Of a stretch of DNA of 64,000 bases, positions 46,801 to 53,293 are shown one piece after another. The position numbers were made by a program, and so were the translations under genes. The notes under the pieces are model-generated. The model did not search any database. It worked only from the letters and a program-made list of their open reading frames with translations, and was not told the DNA's origin. Position 1 is the first letter of the stretch. Every line of letters starts with the position of its first letter. Source of the stretch: Microbacterium sp. H1-D42 (GTDB taxonomy: Bacteria; Actinomycetota; Actinomycetes; Actinomycetales; Microbacteriaceae); contig NZ_CP093342.1 of NCBI RefSeq assembly GCF_022637555.1, positions 1,922,001 through 1,986,000 on the forward strand, written 5' to 3'.

Positions 46801-46998
46801 CTCGCCGGCCGAAGTGCCGAACTAGCGGTGCTGGTGGCGCTGAACCCGGACGCTCCGCTCGAGGTGCTCAAAGCACTGGCGAGCGACTCGGACCTGTTCG
46901 TCAGGTTCGTCGCGGAGGCTCAGATCCAGAAGCGGGCGCGGTCTGTTCAGACAACCTCTGAAAGCGTTCTGATCGCATCAGAAGATCTGTTGGCATGA
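43843..46998 (+). CDS. Nuclease-like domain fused to long LRV/HEAT-type repeats
   Basis: The 1051-residue protein has two parts. Around residues 215-265, GGADGDWMIGETLIDCKVYG, RQLLGYVMLDLEDAL and VGVWLPRQQ fit a PD-(D/E)xK nuclease core (Asp221 or Asp223, Asp232-x-Lys234, then the Q-x-x-x-Y helix). From about residue 330 to the end, leucine-rich-variant/HEAT units repeat, with the pattern N-P-x-T-P-x-x-V-L-x-x-L-A and V-R-x-A-V-A (NPRTPRHVLEALALDADAEV is a clear unit). Such repeats form a curved scaffold that binds proteins or nucleic acids. SD GGGAGG precedes the ATG at 43843. A defence role is inferred from architecture and context only. Confidence 0.75.
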   Translation: MSLTSELRHAGSPIRAYLDGVSPVLAATRGSSSTARQAAATLGLVELAEKPLLVPAGDAVDRPLSGTAFDIRARIELGGFDPAASTSAAGVDALPRVAALVENGEHRAAVLSDAFRVGDELLRQPADASDLTRASVLFAYCEQVYRGGADALAGVLGAACDEVEDGLGLAQAIPDAALEDVEALLEAARPQIDVWSERIAAGTRFEPNPRFSGARLLGGADGDWMIGETLIDCKVYGGLSIAKLRDFLRQLLGYVMLDLEDALRIREVGVWLPRQQELKTWSLGQLLGDDPETLLPKLREGFVGATARNQIAVHVPVSERRKLQLLADNRHTPHAMLMALAAGDDIDLRFRVGRNASSPTDVVKQLATDHYARVREGVAMNTAAPAEVFQSLAGDSSVMVRRAVAANPSSGTASAQQRTQIAGRTDGAAPIESGNGEIVQLDERPAYEVDTRRVEINQDRDPEATPGVALGSILLAMLHESGGRALDSCLPEASRIWSWKSDRSLRLPTEASQGLPIEVIADLMSDQRTAYVRRIAARMLPIADTAVRRALFADDDPGIRWDALERSIGNPDPQLGEVLTELAGSREARIEFATGGLEPHERWQTPTEYSDQVARLIARHPATPSEALTDLVAEKSPEVLIALAGNPSLSAGSLESLTTKMASMRTEAAREMFAESDRTPVAVLEGLSTDRRNYLRAAVAANRSAPLHVLSRLAQDSSADVRLAVMANPQVPSELAFSIAEVLLASSENLDLHSVVIEVERRPDLAVSDGLMEAALDRLSKSRVRDPDLRHYAALDQRTGISTLERLAKSKDAEVKIAVSENPRTPRHVLEALALDADAEVRRAVACNDRLPQNLLNVLLLDDDLDVRIAAYREPDAEEQTDDEPTLSTEVNVAARPTVPTVTELQEMAANSRAEVRIRVAYSVHATPDILAFLGGERRSAKVRRAVAAHPKTPPEILRSLAARDDVDTLMSIAFNPGAPIDVMAELAGRSAELAVLVALNPDAPLEVLKALASDSDLFVRFVAEAQIQKRARSVQTTSESVLIASEDLLA

Positions 46999-47158
46999 GC
47001 GCGGCTTGCCAGGCAAACTATGTATTGGCTATGCCTGCTGACAATTAGATCGCAGTCCGGCATCGGAAGTACAGCCGACTCGCTCGGTCGCAGAGCACCC
47101 CTCGATAGGCTCGTTGCCAGGCGACCGGACGCCTCACGGTGTTGGAGGGTGAACAGCA

Positions 47159-48247
47159 ATGGCAGTTGAAATGGGCCTGTGGCGCGCGGACGGCGGCCGA
47201 CTCAGCCGCATCGTCCCGACCTCGATCGGACTCGAGTCGCAGCTCGAGACGTACATCGAGTCCGACCCGTCGATGCTCGGCGAGACGCTCCTGATCATCG
47301 GCCGCCAGGTCCCTACCGCTTTCGGCGGGTTCATCGACCTGCTCGCGCTCGACGAGACCGCCGCAGTGCACGTCATCGAACTCAAGCGCGACAAGACTCC
47401 GCGCGACGTCACCGCGCAGGCGCTGGACTACGGATCCTGGGTCGCGGGGCTCGGCCGCACGCAGATCCAAGCCATTTTCGAGGCGTACAAGCCCGGTGTC
47501 GCGCTCGAGGAGGCCTTCGCGGAGTGCTTCAACGAGACCCTCCCCGAGGAGGTCAACAGCACGCAGACGTTCACCATCGTCGCCGCGAGCGTCGACGCGG
47601 CCACCGAGCGCATCGTGCGGTTCCTCAACGAGGGCTTCGCCGTGCCGATCAACGTCGTCTTCTTCCGCCACTTCGAGGACAACGGCGCGAAGTACCTCGC
47701 CCGCACCTGGCTGGTCGAGAACGAAGGCCAGCAGGCTCCCGGCGCTGCGCCCGCTCGGCAGACGAAGACCCGCGAGGCGTGGAACGGCAGCGACTGGTAC
47801 GTCGCGTTCGGCGAGGACAGCGGCACCCGCCAGTGGGCCGACGGGCAGAAGTACGGCTTCGTCTCGGGCGGCGGCGGGGCATGGTTCTCCCGGACCCTGA
47901 AGAACCTGCCGATCGGCGCGCGCGTCTTCGTGCACATCCCCAAAGCTGGTTACGTCGGCGTCGGGACCGTGATCGGCGAGGCCCGCCGCTTCGACGAAGC
48001 GCTGGTCGACGTCGATGGCGTCGAGACCCCGCTGCAGAGCCTCCCGCTCCTCGGCAGCTACCGCCACGAGGGCGAGGATGAAGACGACAGTGCCGAATGG
48101 GTCGTGCCCGTCGAATGGACCAAGACCGTGCCGCGCGAGCAGGCGGTCTGGAAGAACGGTATGTTCGCGAACCAGAACACCGCGGCGAAGCTGCGCCAGA
48201 AGTTCACCATCGAGCAGGTGACCGACGAGTTCGGCCTCGACGACTGA
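47159..48247 (+). CDS. NucS/DUF91-like endonuclease with EVE/PUA-like C-terminal domain
   Basis: The 362-residue protein has an N-terminal PD-(D/E)xK domain: LLIIGRQVPTAFGGFIDLLA (Asp60) and AVHVIELKRDKTPRDVTAQA (Glu74-Leu-Lys76, then Gln), with YGSWVAGL. After a Thr/Pro-rich linker (about residue 205) the C-terminal part (DWYVAFGED, QKYGFVSGGGGAWFSR, VFVHIPKAGYVGVGTV) resembles an EVE/PUA-like base-binding fold. This combination suggests a modification-dependent restriction nuclease. It has GGAGGG 9 nt before the ATG and a TAGGCT -10 candidate near 47106. Confidence 0.78.
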   Translation: MAVEMGLWRADGGRLSRIVPTSIGLESQLETYIESDPSMLGETLLIIGRQVPTAFGGFIDLLALDETAAVHVIELKRDKTPRDVTAQALDYGSWVAGLGRTQIQAIFEAYKPGVALEEAFAECFNETLPEEVNSTQTFTIVAASVDAATERIVRFLNEGFAVPINVVFFRHFEDNGAKYLARTWLVENEGQQAPGAAPARQTKTREAWNGSDWYVAFGEDSGTRQWADGQKYGFVSGGGGAWFSRTLKNLPIGARVFVHIPKAGYVGVGTVIGEARRFDEALVDVDGVETPLQSLPLLGSYRHEGEDEDDSAEWVVPVEWTKTVPREQAVWKNGMFANQNTAAKLRQKFTIEQVTDEFGLDD

Positions 48248-48271
48248 CTATCACCGGGCTTCGGGACGCGT

Positions 48272-48547
48272 TTGCATGCCTACCCAGGGAGAGTCACCCA
48301 CCTGTTCGCCCGGAACCTCACCAACTACGCCGCGTCGGTGCAGCGCTCCGCCGAGGTCTGCTTCGACAGATCCGAGCCAGGCGCGGCCGTCTACTGGTTG
48401 TGCCGTGCCTACCAGGGCGCGCCGCACGACGAGGCGCTGGAGAAGACCGACGCGCTGTACCAGGCGATCGAGGACTCCGGCTGTCTCGTGCTCGAAGGAC
48501 CCGAGTCGAAGATCAGGCCGGAGATGGTGCCCGGCTGGAATCACTAG
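48272..48547 (+). CDS. Small protein of unknown function, in frame after the nuclease
   Basis: A TTG-initiated 91-residue frame has LFARNLTNYAASVQRSAEVC and GAAVYWLCRAYQGAPHDEAL. No family is recognised. The frame is open from the nuclease stop codon onward and is in the same phase, so readthrough of the TGA at 48245-48247 would fuse them. It may be a separate gene whose true start (near AGGGAGAGTC at 48285-48294) was lost, or a remnant. A good terminator follows. Confidence 0.5.
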   Translation: MHAYPGRVTHLFARNLTNYAASVQRSAEVCFDRSEPGAAVYWLCRAYQGAPHDEALEKTDALYQAIEDSGCLVLEGPESKIRPEMVPGWNH

Positions 48548-48561
48548 AGACCAATCGACAG

Positions 48562-48593
48562 AGAAGGCCCTGGTGGGAACGCCGGGGCCTTCT
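48562..48593 (+). terminator. Intrinsic terminator
   Basis: AGAAGGCCC pairs with GGGCCTTCT (9 bp, 14-nt loop), 14 nt after the stop of the small gene, and is followed by GCTGTCT. Confidence 0.75.
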
Positions 48594-48694
48594 GCTGTCT
48601 CACGTGGACCGTGCCCGGCCAGAACGAGCGATAGCGAGCGAGCTTGAACGCGACCGCCGAGGGCTTGTCCGCGGCCGGTCCGCACGTCGGCCGT

Positions 48695-49498
48695 TCATCC
48701 CCTGGGCAGCGTCTCCAACGACGCGTGGTACTGCTGATACCCGAGGAGCTTCGAGTGCAGGTCGAAGCCGAGTTGGACGAGTCCGTCGGTCTGCACTTCG
48801 TGTTCTTTGCGCGCAGCCACGGAAGCGATGGGATCGAGCCTCGTGGAGTAGTGGTCGTCCTCGGTCCAGGCCACGCGGAGGAACTGCCGGAACCATGCCT
48901 CCGCGGCTTCGGACAGCACAGCGAGCTGGTCCTTGAGGCCGGCGTTGTGGGGCGCACGTGTTCGTGGCAGCTCGGACAGCTCCCGCGCCGCGTCGACGAG
49001 CTCTCGCGAGATCTTGTACGGGAAGAACTCGGCTAGCTCATTGAGGACGTTCGAGTTGGAGGCGTAGGCATTGAGCTTGTCGGCGAGGGCGCGGTCGGAG
49101 TCGCCCATACGGGCATCCGACGCGAGCCGCGCCGCAGCTTCGAGCGTCTCGGTCGCTGCGTTGGACGCCTCGATGGCTTCCGCGGCCCTGCGTCCCTCCA
49201 GCTCAGCGCGCGCCTCGGCCTCACTTGCACGTGCTACGGCGTTGTCGGCCCGACCCTTCTCGCTCGCCGCATCGGCTCGCGCGTTCTCCAGCATCTCGTG
49301 CACGGCGGCCAGTCGAGCATGCAACAGCACCACCGCGGTCGTCAGCACGAGCAGCGCGACCCACACGGCCCAGACCGCGTGCTCGTTGACCCACGCCACA
49401 CCCTGCAGCGACGGGAGCAGGATCGTCAGGGTCGTGGCCACAACGGTCGCGAGGATGCCGAAACGCTTGAAGATGAAGAACTTTGTGCGAGCTGGCAT
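48695..49498 (-). CDS. Membrane coiled-coil protein divergent from DUF4062 copy 1
   Basis: The 267-residue protein has two membrane helices near the N-terminus (FGILATVVATTLTILLPSLQ and AVWAVWVALLVLTTAVVLLH). A long Ala/Glu coiled coil follows (about residues 65-130), then a cytoplasmic helical domain of about 130 residues. No known motif is seen. TAGTCT at 49505-49510 lies 6 nt before the ATG, so the mRNA is probably leaderless. The shared divergent promoter links it functionally to the DUF4062 gene, perhaps as membrane anchor or effector. Confidence 0.78.
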   Translation of the reverse strand: MPARTKFFIFKRFGILATVVATTLTILLPSLQGVAWVNEHAVWAVWVALLVLTTAVVLLHARLAAVHEMLENARADAASEKGRADNAVARASEAEARAELEGRRAAEAIEASNAATETLEAAARLASDARMGDSDRALADKLNAYASNSNVLNELAEFFPYKISRELVDAARELSELPRTRAPHNAGLKDQLAVLSEAAEAWFRQFLRVAWTEDDHYSTRLDPIASVAARKEHEVQTDGLVQLGFDLHSKLLGYQQYHASLETLPRG

Positions 49499-49504
49499 GA
49501 CCCG

Positions 49505-49547
49505 AGACTATCGGCGGGGAATCAGCGTCGTACGTCGCCGATAGCAT
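49505..49547. promoter_or_regulatory. Divergent leaderless promoters inside an inverted repeat
   Basis: Minus-strand TAGTCT (49505-49510) is 6 nt before the membrane-protein ATG. Plus-strand TAGCAT (49542-49547) is 7 nt before the DUF4062 ATG. CTATCGGCG and CGCCGATAG overlap both boxes as a 9-bp inverted repeat, which could be an operator controlling both genes. Confidence 0.6.
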
Positions 49548-49554
49548 CTGAGGC

Positions 49555-50595
49555 ATGGACAAGCGGTACCAGGTATTCATCAGCTCGACCTTCGTCGACC
49601 TCGTCGACGAGCGGCGCGAGGTAATGCAGGCGCTGCTCGAGATGGACTGCATGCCTGCCGGCATGGAGCTGTTCCCGGCGGCCAACGAAGACCAGTGGAC
49701 GCTGATCAAGGGAGTCATCGAACAGAGCGACTACTACTTGGTGGTGCTCGGCGGCAGATACGGCTCGATGACAGAGGAGGGCATCAGTTACACCGAGAAG
49801 GAGTACGACTACGCCGTCGAGCTGGGTATCCCCGTGATGGGCTTCGTCATCGCCGCCCCCGACGCGATTCCGGTCGGCAAGACCGACAAGAACGAGGCAG
49901 CGGCGAAGAAGCTCGACGAGTTCGGTGCCAAGGTGCAGACCCGTATGACGAAGGCTTGGCGCGATGGACCGGACCTCGCGGGAAAGGTGGCCCTCGGGCT
50001 CACGCATCTGATCAAGAAGCACCCACGTCCCGGCTGGGTACGAGGCGACCAGGCAATGTCACCCGAGACGCGGGTGAAGATCGCCGAGCTGGAAGCGACG
50101 ATCGCGAAACTGGAGAAGAAGGAGATCGAGACGAGCACCGTGACCGCTGCTCAAATCGACGACAGCTTCGCTCATGGCCAGGAACAGGTTGAGCTTGCGC
50201 TGGTGCATAAGGGCTACAGCTATGCCAACGGGAGCATGGAGGAACTGGGCGACCTCACCTACACATGGGACGAGATCATCGAAGTGCTCGGCCCGTTCAT
50301 GATCGACGAAGCTCCCGAGCCGATGCTCCGTCAGACATTCGATAGCCATATGCTCAGTGACATCCAGAACGACCCGGACAACTGGACGAACGACATGTCG
50401 CACGAGTCGGCCTCGATCACCGACAAGTCGTGGGGGTCCATCATCGTGCAGCTTCGAGCGTTGCGCCTCATCATCAACGGCACTAAGAAGCGCACCGTCA
50501 GCGACAAGGCCGTGTACTGGAAGCTCACGCAGGCTGGAGACAACTACCTGGTCGCGCTCCGTGCAGTGCCGAGCGCGGTGAGGACCAACGAATAG
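49555..50595 (+). CDS. DUF4062 domain protein, copy 1
   Basis: The 346-residue protein has an N-terminal DUF4062 domain (about residues 1-165): YQVFISSTFVDLVDERREVM, MELFPAANEDQW, DYYLVVLGGRYGSMTEEGIS and YTEKEYDYAVELGIPVMGF. DUF4062 is considered TIR-like and turns up in conflict systems and signalling proteins. A coiled linker (residues 180-200) leads to a C-terminal domain resembling a winged helix (WGSIIVQLRALRLI ... VYWKLTQAGDNYLVALRAV). Its N-terminal half is nearly identical to copy 2 at 55654. Confidence 0.85.
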   Translation: MDKRYQVFISSTFVDLVDERREVMQALLEMDCMPAGMELFPAANEDQWTLIKGVIEQSDYYLVVLGGRYGSMTEEGISYTEKEYDYAVELGIPVMGFVIAAPDAIPVGKTDKNEAAAKKLDEFGAKVQTRMTKAWRDGPDLAGKVALGLTHLIKKHPRPGWVRGDQAMSPETRVKIAELEATIAKLEKKEIETSTVTAAQIDDSFAHGQEQVELALVHKGYSYANGSMEELGDLTYTWDEIIEVLGPFMIDEAPEPMLRQTFDSHMLSDIQNDPDNWTNDMSHESASITDKSWGSIIVQLRALRLIINGTKKRTVSDKAVYWKLTQAGDNYLVALRAVPSAVRTNE

Positions 50596-50605
50596 CGTCG
50601 AGCTT

Positions 50606-51034
50606 TCAGGCGCGGACTGAGCCGAGGAGCACCCCAACGATGCCGCTGTCTCTTGCGTGCTCGCGGACGATCCGCTTCGACTTGAGGACGAACTCGGACT
50701 TCGCGATCACGACGAGCTTCAGCCCATTCGCCGGCACGAGCTCCCGCTTGCGAGCGTCGTAGAGGCGGCGCTGATCCCCGCGTCCGACCCCTGACACCGT
50801 CTGCCTGCGGTCGAAGAACGGCGACGGCTCGTAATGCTGTTCCTCCTGGAACTCGACGACCAGGCTGAGTTCCCTCCAGTAGCCGTCGACGGGCAGCTTG
50901 GTTCCCAGCGGCCGACTCGGCGAGGGGTCGCCGCGGAGCCAGTCGAACGTGGCCTGACGCAGGCACGGCGTGCCGAGGATCTCGTCGCACAGATCGAGGA
51001 CGTAGTGCTCGTCCGAGGCGGACCTCGCGGCCAC
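50606..51034 (-). CDS. Vsr/DUF559-like nuclease candidate
   Basis: The 142-residue protein has KLPVDGYWRELSLVVEFQEE and QHYEPSPFFDRR, giving Asp50 and Glu61-x-Gln63, the layout of Vsr/DUF559 endonuclease folds. YDARKRELVPANGLKLVVIA, a later conserved helix-strand, agrees. Homologues are small stand-alone proteins in Actinobacteria and their target is unknown. It begins 5 nt after the stop of the upstream membrane-linked gene, so the two form one operon. Confidence 0.72.
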   Translation of the reverse strand: MAARSASDEHYVLDLCDEILGTPCLRQATFDWLRGDPSPSRPLGTKLPVDGYWRELSLVVEFQEEQHYEPSPFFDRRQTVSGVGRGDQRRLYDARKRELVPANGLKLVVIAKSEFVLKSKRIVREHARDSGIVGVLLGSVRA

Positions 51035-51039
51035 GGCGC

Positions 51040-51477
51040 TCAGGCCTCCGGGGCCGCGGAGTCGAGATCGGCCGGGAAGCCAGAGATCTCCGCCAGGAGA
51101 TCAGCCGAGATGACCCACGGATTGAGGTCGTTGCCGATCAGTTCGATCAGCACCGCGTTGGCGTCTCGCTCCAGCACGCGGAACGTGTCGCCGACGTTGA
51201 AGGACACGCCCTGGTCGCTCTCGGCCGCCGCAGTGACCGTGTAGACGGAGCCGGCCAGTTCGTCAGTGGCCCCTGCTCGGCTCCGCCACTTCTCGAACAG
51301 CTGTTCCGCCTTCTTCTTGATAGCCGGGGTGGCCTTCTCGATGCCCGCATGAGCAGCACCGCCCGCGACGAGCAGGAGGCCCCCGGCTGCAGCGGCCAGC
51401 TTCATCGCGTTCTCAGGCCCGCCGACGCGCTTAATCAGCGTCGTAATCACCTGGTAGCCGCCCAAGTTGCTCATCAC
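51040..51477 (-). CDS. Small membrane-anchored protein with SH3-like C-terminal part
   Basis: The 145-residue protein starts at a GTG (51477) or the adjoining ATG (51474) with GGAGGG upstream. One hydrophobic segment (MKLAAAAGGLLLVAGGAA) is followed by a basic helix and a beta-rich C-terminal half (GVSFNVGDTFRVLERDANAV, LIELIGNDLNPWVISADLL) like an SH3 or OB barrel. The function is unknown. A TAGGCT -10 candidate at about 51509-51514 precedes it. It is the first gene of a two-gene operon with the nuclease-like protein. Confidence 0.7.
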   Translation of the reverse strand: MMSNLGGYQVITTLIKRVGGPENAMKLAAAAGGLLLVAGGAAHAGIEKATPAIKKKAEQLFEKWRSRAGATDELAGSVYTVTAAAESDQGVSFNVGDTFRVLERDANAVLIELIGNDLNPWVISADLLAEISGFPADLDSAAPEA

Positions 51478-51547
51478 GGGGTGTCCCTCCGAATCGTGGG
51501 ATCAGCCTATCGAGAGGATGTCACGGGCGGCCGATAGCATCTGGGGC

Positions 51548-51751
51548 ATGGACGACATCAACTTCTTCGAGGCTCTCGTCGGCAATCTGCCGAAGGTGCC
51601 CGTGAAGGTGTCGTCGCGCTCGTTTCGGAGCGCTCTCGAAGGAGCCCTGATCCGTGCCTCTACCCGTCGGGACCTCGAGACGGTCCTCGCCAAAGAGCTC
51701 AGGCCGCGCACCTGTCACCGAGATGCTCGCGCAGCTGCGCCTTCGCTGTAG
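51548..51751 (+). CDS. Short, probably truncated ORF behind a DUF4062-type promoter
   Basis: TAGCAT (51535-51540) and a 7-nt spacer precede the ATG, in a block nearly identical to the starts of both DUF4062 genes (GCCGATAGCATCTGGGGCAT). The encoded 67 residues (MDDINFFEALVGNLPKVPVK, then SSRSFRSALEGALIRASTRR) look like the beginning of a helical protein. The last 15 or so lie over an unrelated small ORF on the other strand and look non-native. It is probably a gene cut short after about 55 codons. Confidence 0.5.
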   Translation: MDDINFFEALVGNLPKVPVKVSSRSFRSALEGALIRASTRRDLETVLAKELRPRTCHRDARAAAPSL

Positions 51752-51801
51752 CCGAGGGCGCACTCGGGGTCGAGGGAACAGTCGAACTCGGTGGGCGTCA
51801 T
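51715..51801 (-). CDS. Very small ORF, 28 residues
   Basis: MTPTEFDCSLDPECALGYSE plus eight residues, with GGACGGAG about 8 nt upstream of the ATG. Two Cys are spaced six apart. It lies 46 nt downstream of the next minus-strand gene. It may be a real small protein or a remnant. Confidence 0.3.
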   Translation of the reverse strand: MTPTEFDCSLDPECALGYSEGAAARASR

Positions 51802-51847
51802 GATGGCTCCGTCCTGCGATCGGCGGGACGTCCAGTGTCCAACGGGG

Positions 51848-52231
51848 TCAATCGTGAGTCTGCAGCTGTGCCTGTACAGCAGGCGGGTACTGGTCGAAGC
51901 CCTCGGGCTCCGCATGCCGTACGGCGTCGCTCAGCCCACCGAAGTTCGGGAAGTTCTCCAGCGCGAGCTCGTAGCGTTGCTGCGACCTCAGCACGGCGCG
52001 CAGCAACAACCGGCTTTCGGGAGGCATCTGGCTCAGGTCGATGCTCGCCAGCTCCTCGTCGCGGACGGTGCTCTTGCGGGCCTGGATCCTGGCTGATCGG
52101 TGCTCGGGGTGCTGTACTTGCGCCTGTGTAGGGCCGACGTACTCGGCCAGACGGTCGAAGTAGCGCCACAGCGCGTAGTAGTCCGAAGGAGCCCAGTCGG
52201 CCTGGTCCTCGTAGTAGATCCTGTCGGTCAC
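51848..52231 (-). CDS. 127-residue protein of unknown function
   Basis: This acidic helical protein begins with MTDRIYYEDQADWAPSDYYA and has YFDRLAEYVGPTQAQVQHPE and RLLLRAVLRSQQRYELALEN. No motif is recognised. It starts at a GTG (52231) without a strong ribosome binding site. Its Tyr/Trp-rich N-terminus is unusual for a random frame, and codon use fits the host, so it is probably real. Confidence 0.6.
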   Translation of the reverse strand: MTDRIYYEDQADWAPSDYYALWRYFDRLAEYVGPTQAQVQHPEHRSARIQARKSTVRDEELASIDLSQMPPESRLLLRAVLRSQQRYELALENFPNFGGLSDAVRHAEPEGFDQYPPAVQAQLQTHD

Positions 52232-52364
52232 CTGCGCTCGCTTTCCCGGGGCCTCCGTCAGGGGGGCGGAAGATCCATTGTCCCGCGAGATCCGTTCTAG
52301 GGGCGCTGCCGGCCTCAGCGCCGGTCACAGGCACCCGCATGCCTAATGCATGGTCCAGCATCGA

Positions 52365-52946
52365 TCAGTCGGAAAAAGGCCGCCACCAGACCGTGTCGGC
52401 CTCGTCGTCAGCGAGTTGCTCCTCGTCATCGATCGGCTCGAACCCGGCCGCCACCAGCGCGCCGGCAAGCTTGCGCAGACCCGCTTCGCGCTCCTCGCCT
52501 TCGGGGCGCGGCGCACCGCGGACCAGAGGCAGCGGCTCGGGGAATACGACGACGATGGTCTCCGTCGGTTCGAGCTGGAGCACGTCCAGCAGGTCGTCGA
52601 CCAGCGCGCCGAGAAGCTTCTGGCCGCGGTACTCGGGTTCCAGCGACGCGCGGTCGAGCATGACCACGGCGTCGAGGACCCGATCGCCTTCGTGCTCCTC
52701 GAGGAGCTTCTGCGTGGCATATCCGAGGATCATCCCGTCGGCGCTCAGGGCATCGCCAGCGTCGGCGACGTCGGAGTAGACCTCCCTGGTGAGCCAGCCG
52801 CTGAGCCGCCCGATCTCCCTCGGCTCTGAGTCTTCGTCACCGGTGTACCGCACCGTGGCGCTGAAGCCCCGCAAGACATCGGCATCGGCGTCGCAGCGAT
52901 AGATACTCACCGACGTGTCCAGCCACTCAGGGTCGATCGGGTCCAT
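52365..52946 (-). CDS. GNAT-fold-like protein
   Basis: The 193-residue protein starts at an ATG (52946, MDPIDPEWLDTSVSIYRCDA). The segment VLDAVVMLDRASLEPEYRGQ followed by KLLGALVDDLLDVL matches the beta4-alpha3 acetyl-CoA-binding region of GNAT enzymes, and the C-terminal AGFEPIDDEEQ fits the last strand. The overall match is partial, and an enzyme with an unknown substrate or an inactive relative is possible. It is divergent from the 53294 gene. Confidence 0.6.
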   Translation of the reverse strand: MDPIDPEWLDTSVSIYRCDADADVLRGFSATVRYTGDEDSEPREIGRLSGWLTREVYSDVADAGDALSADGMILGYATQKLLEEHEGDRVLDAVVMLDRASLEPEYRGQKLLGALVDDLLDVLQLEPTETIVVVFPEPLPLVRGAPRPEGEEREAGLRKLAGALVAAGFEPIDDEEQLADDEADTVWWRPFSD

Positions 52947-53089
52947 GCCCACATCATGGCACCGGCGTGAGACATGCGCCTCGCTCAGCCAACCCGCTGG
53001 ATCAGCCCGCCGGTCTCGCGACCATCGCGGACGTGTTGCACGCGGTTCGGCGCTACGTCGGGAACCGAAGGCGTGCGTGCAGCGACGCA

Positions 53090-53224
53090 CTACTTCAGCA
53101 TCGCAGCGTCGACCATCAAAATTGCGACGACGACACCAACCATCGCCGCCGCGAAGCCGAGCACCGGGACCAGCCAGGCCCATGTGCGACGCCTCTGGTC
53201 GCCGTGCGGGAGATCGACGGCCAA
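53090..53224 (-). CDS. Possible small single-pass membrane protein
   Basis: A frame ending at 53090 encodes a basic stretch (HGDQRRRTWAW) and a strong hydrophobic segment (LVPVLGFAAAMVGVVVAILM). A TTG at 53224 would give 44 residues; an ATG at 53287 is further upstream but lies over the 53282 promoter. There is no clear ribosome binding site. The rest of the 347-bp gap between 52946 and 53294 shows nothing else convincing. Confidence 0.35.
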   Translation of the reverse strand: MAVDLPHGDQRRRTWAWLVPVLGFAAAMVGVVVAILMVDAAMLK

Positions 53225-53281
53225 TGAGCACGTGGGTGGGTGGCTCCCACTTGGGCGTGTAGACGGTGTCCGGGATCCCGA

Positions 53282-53287
53282 TAGCAT
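53282..53287 (+). promoter_or_regulatory. Leaderless -10 box (TAGCAT)
   Basis: TAGCAT is 6 nt before the GTG start at 53294. The upstream CCGATAGCAT is shared with the DUF4062 promoters. Confidence 0.55.
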
Positions 53288-53293
53288 AAGCCC

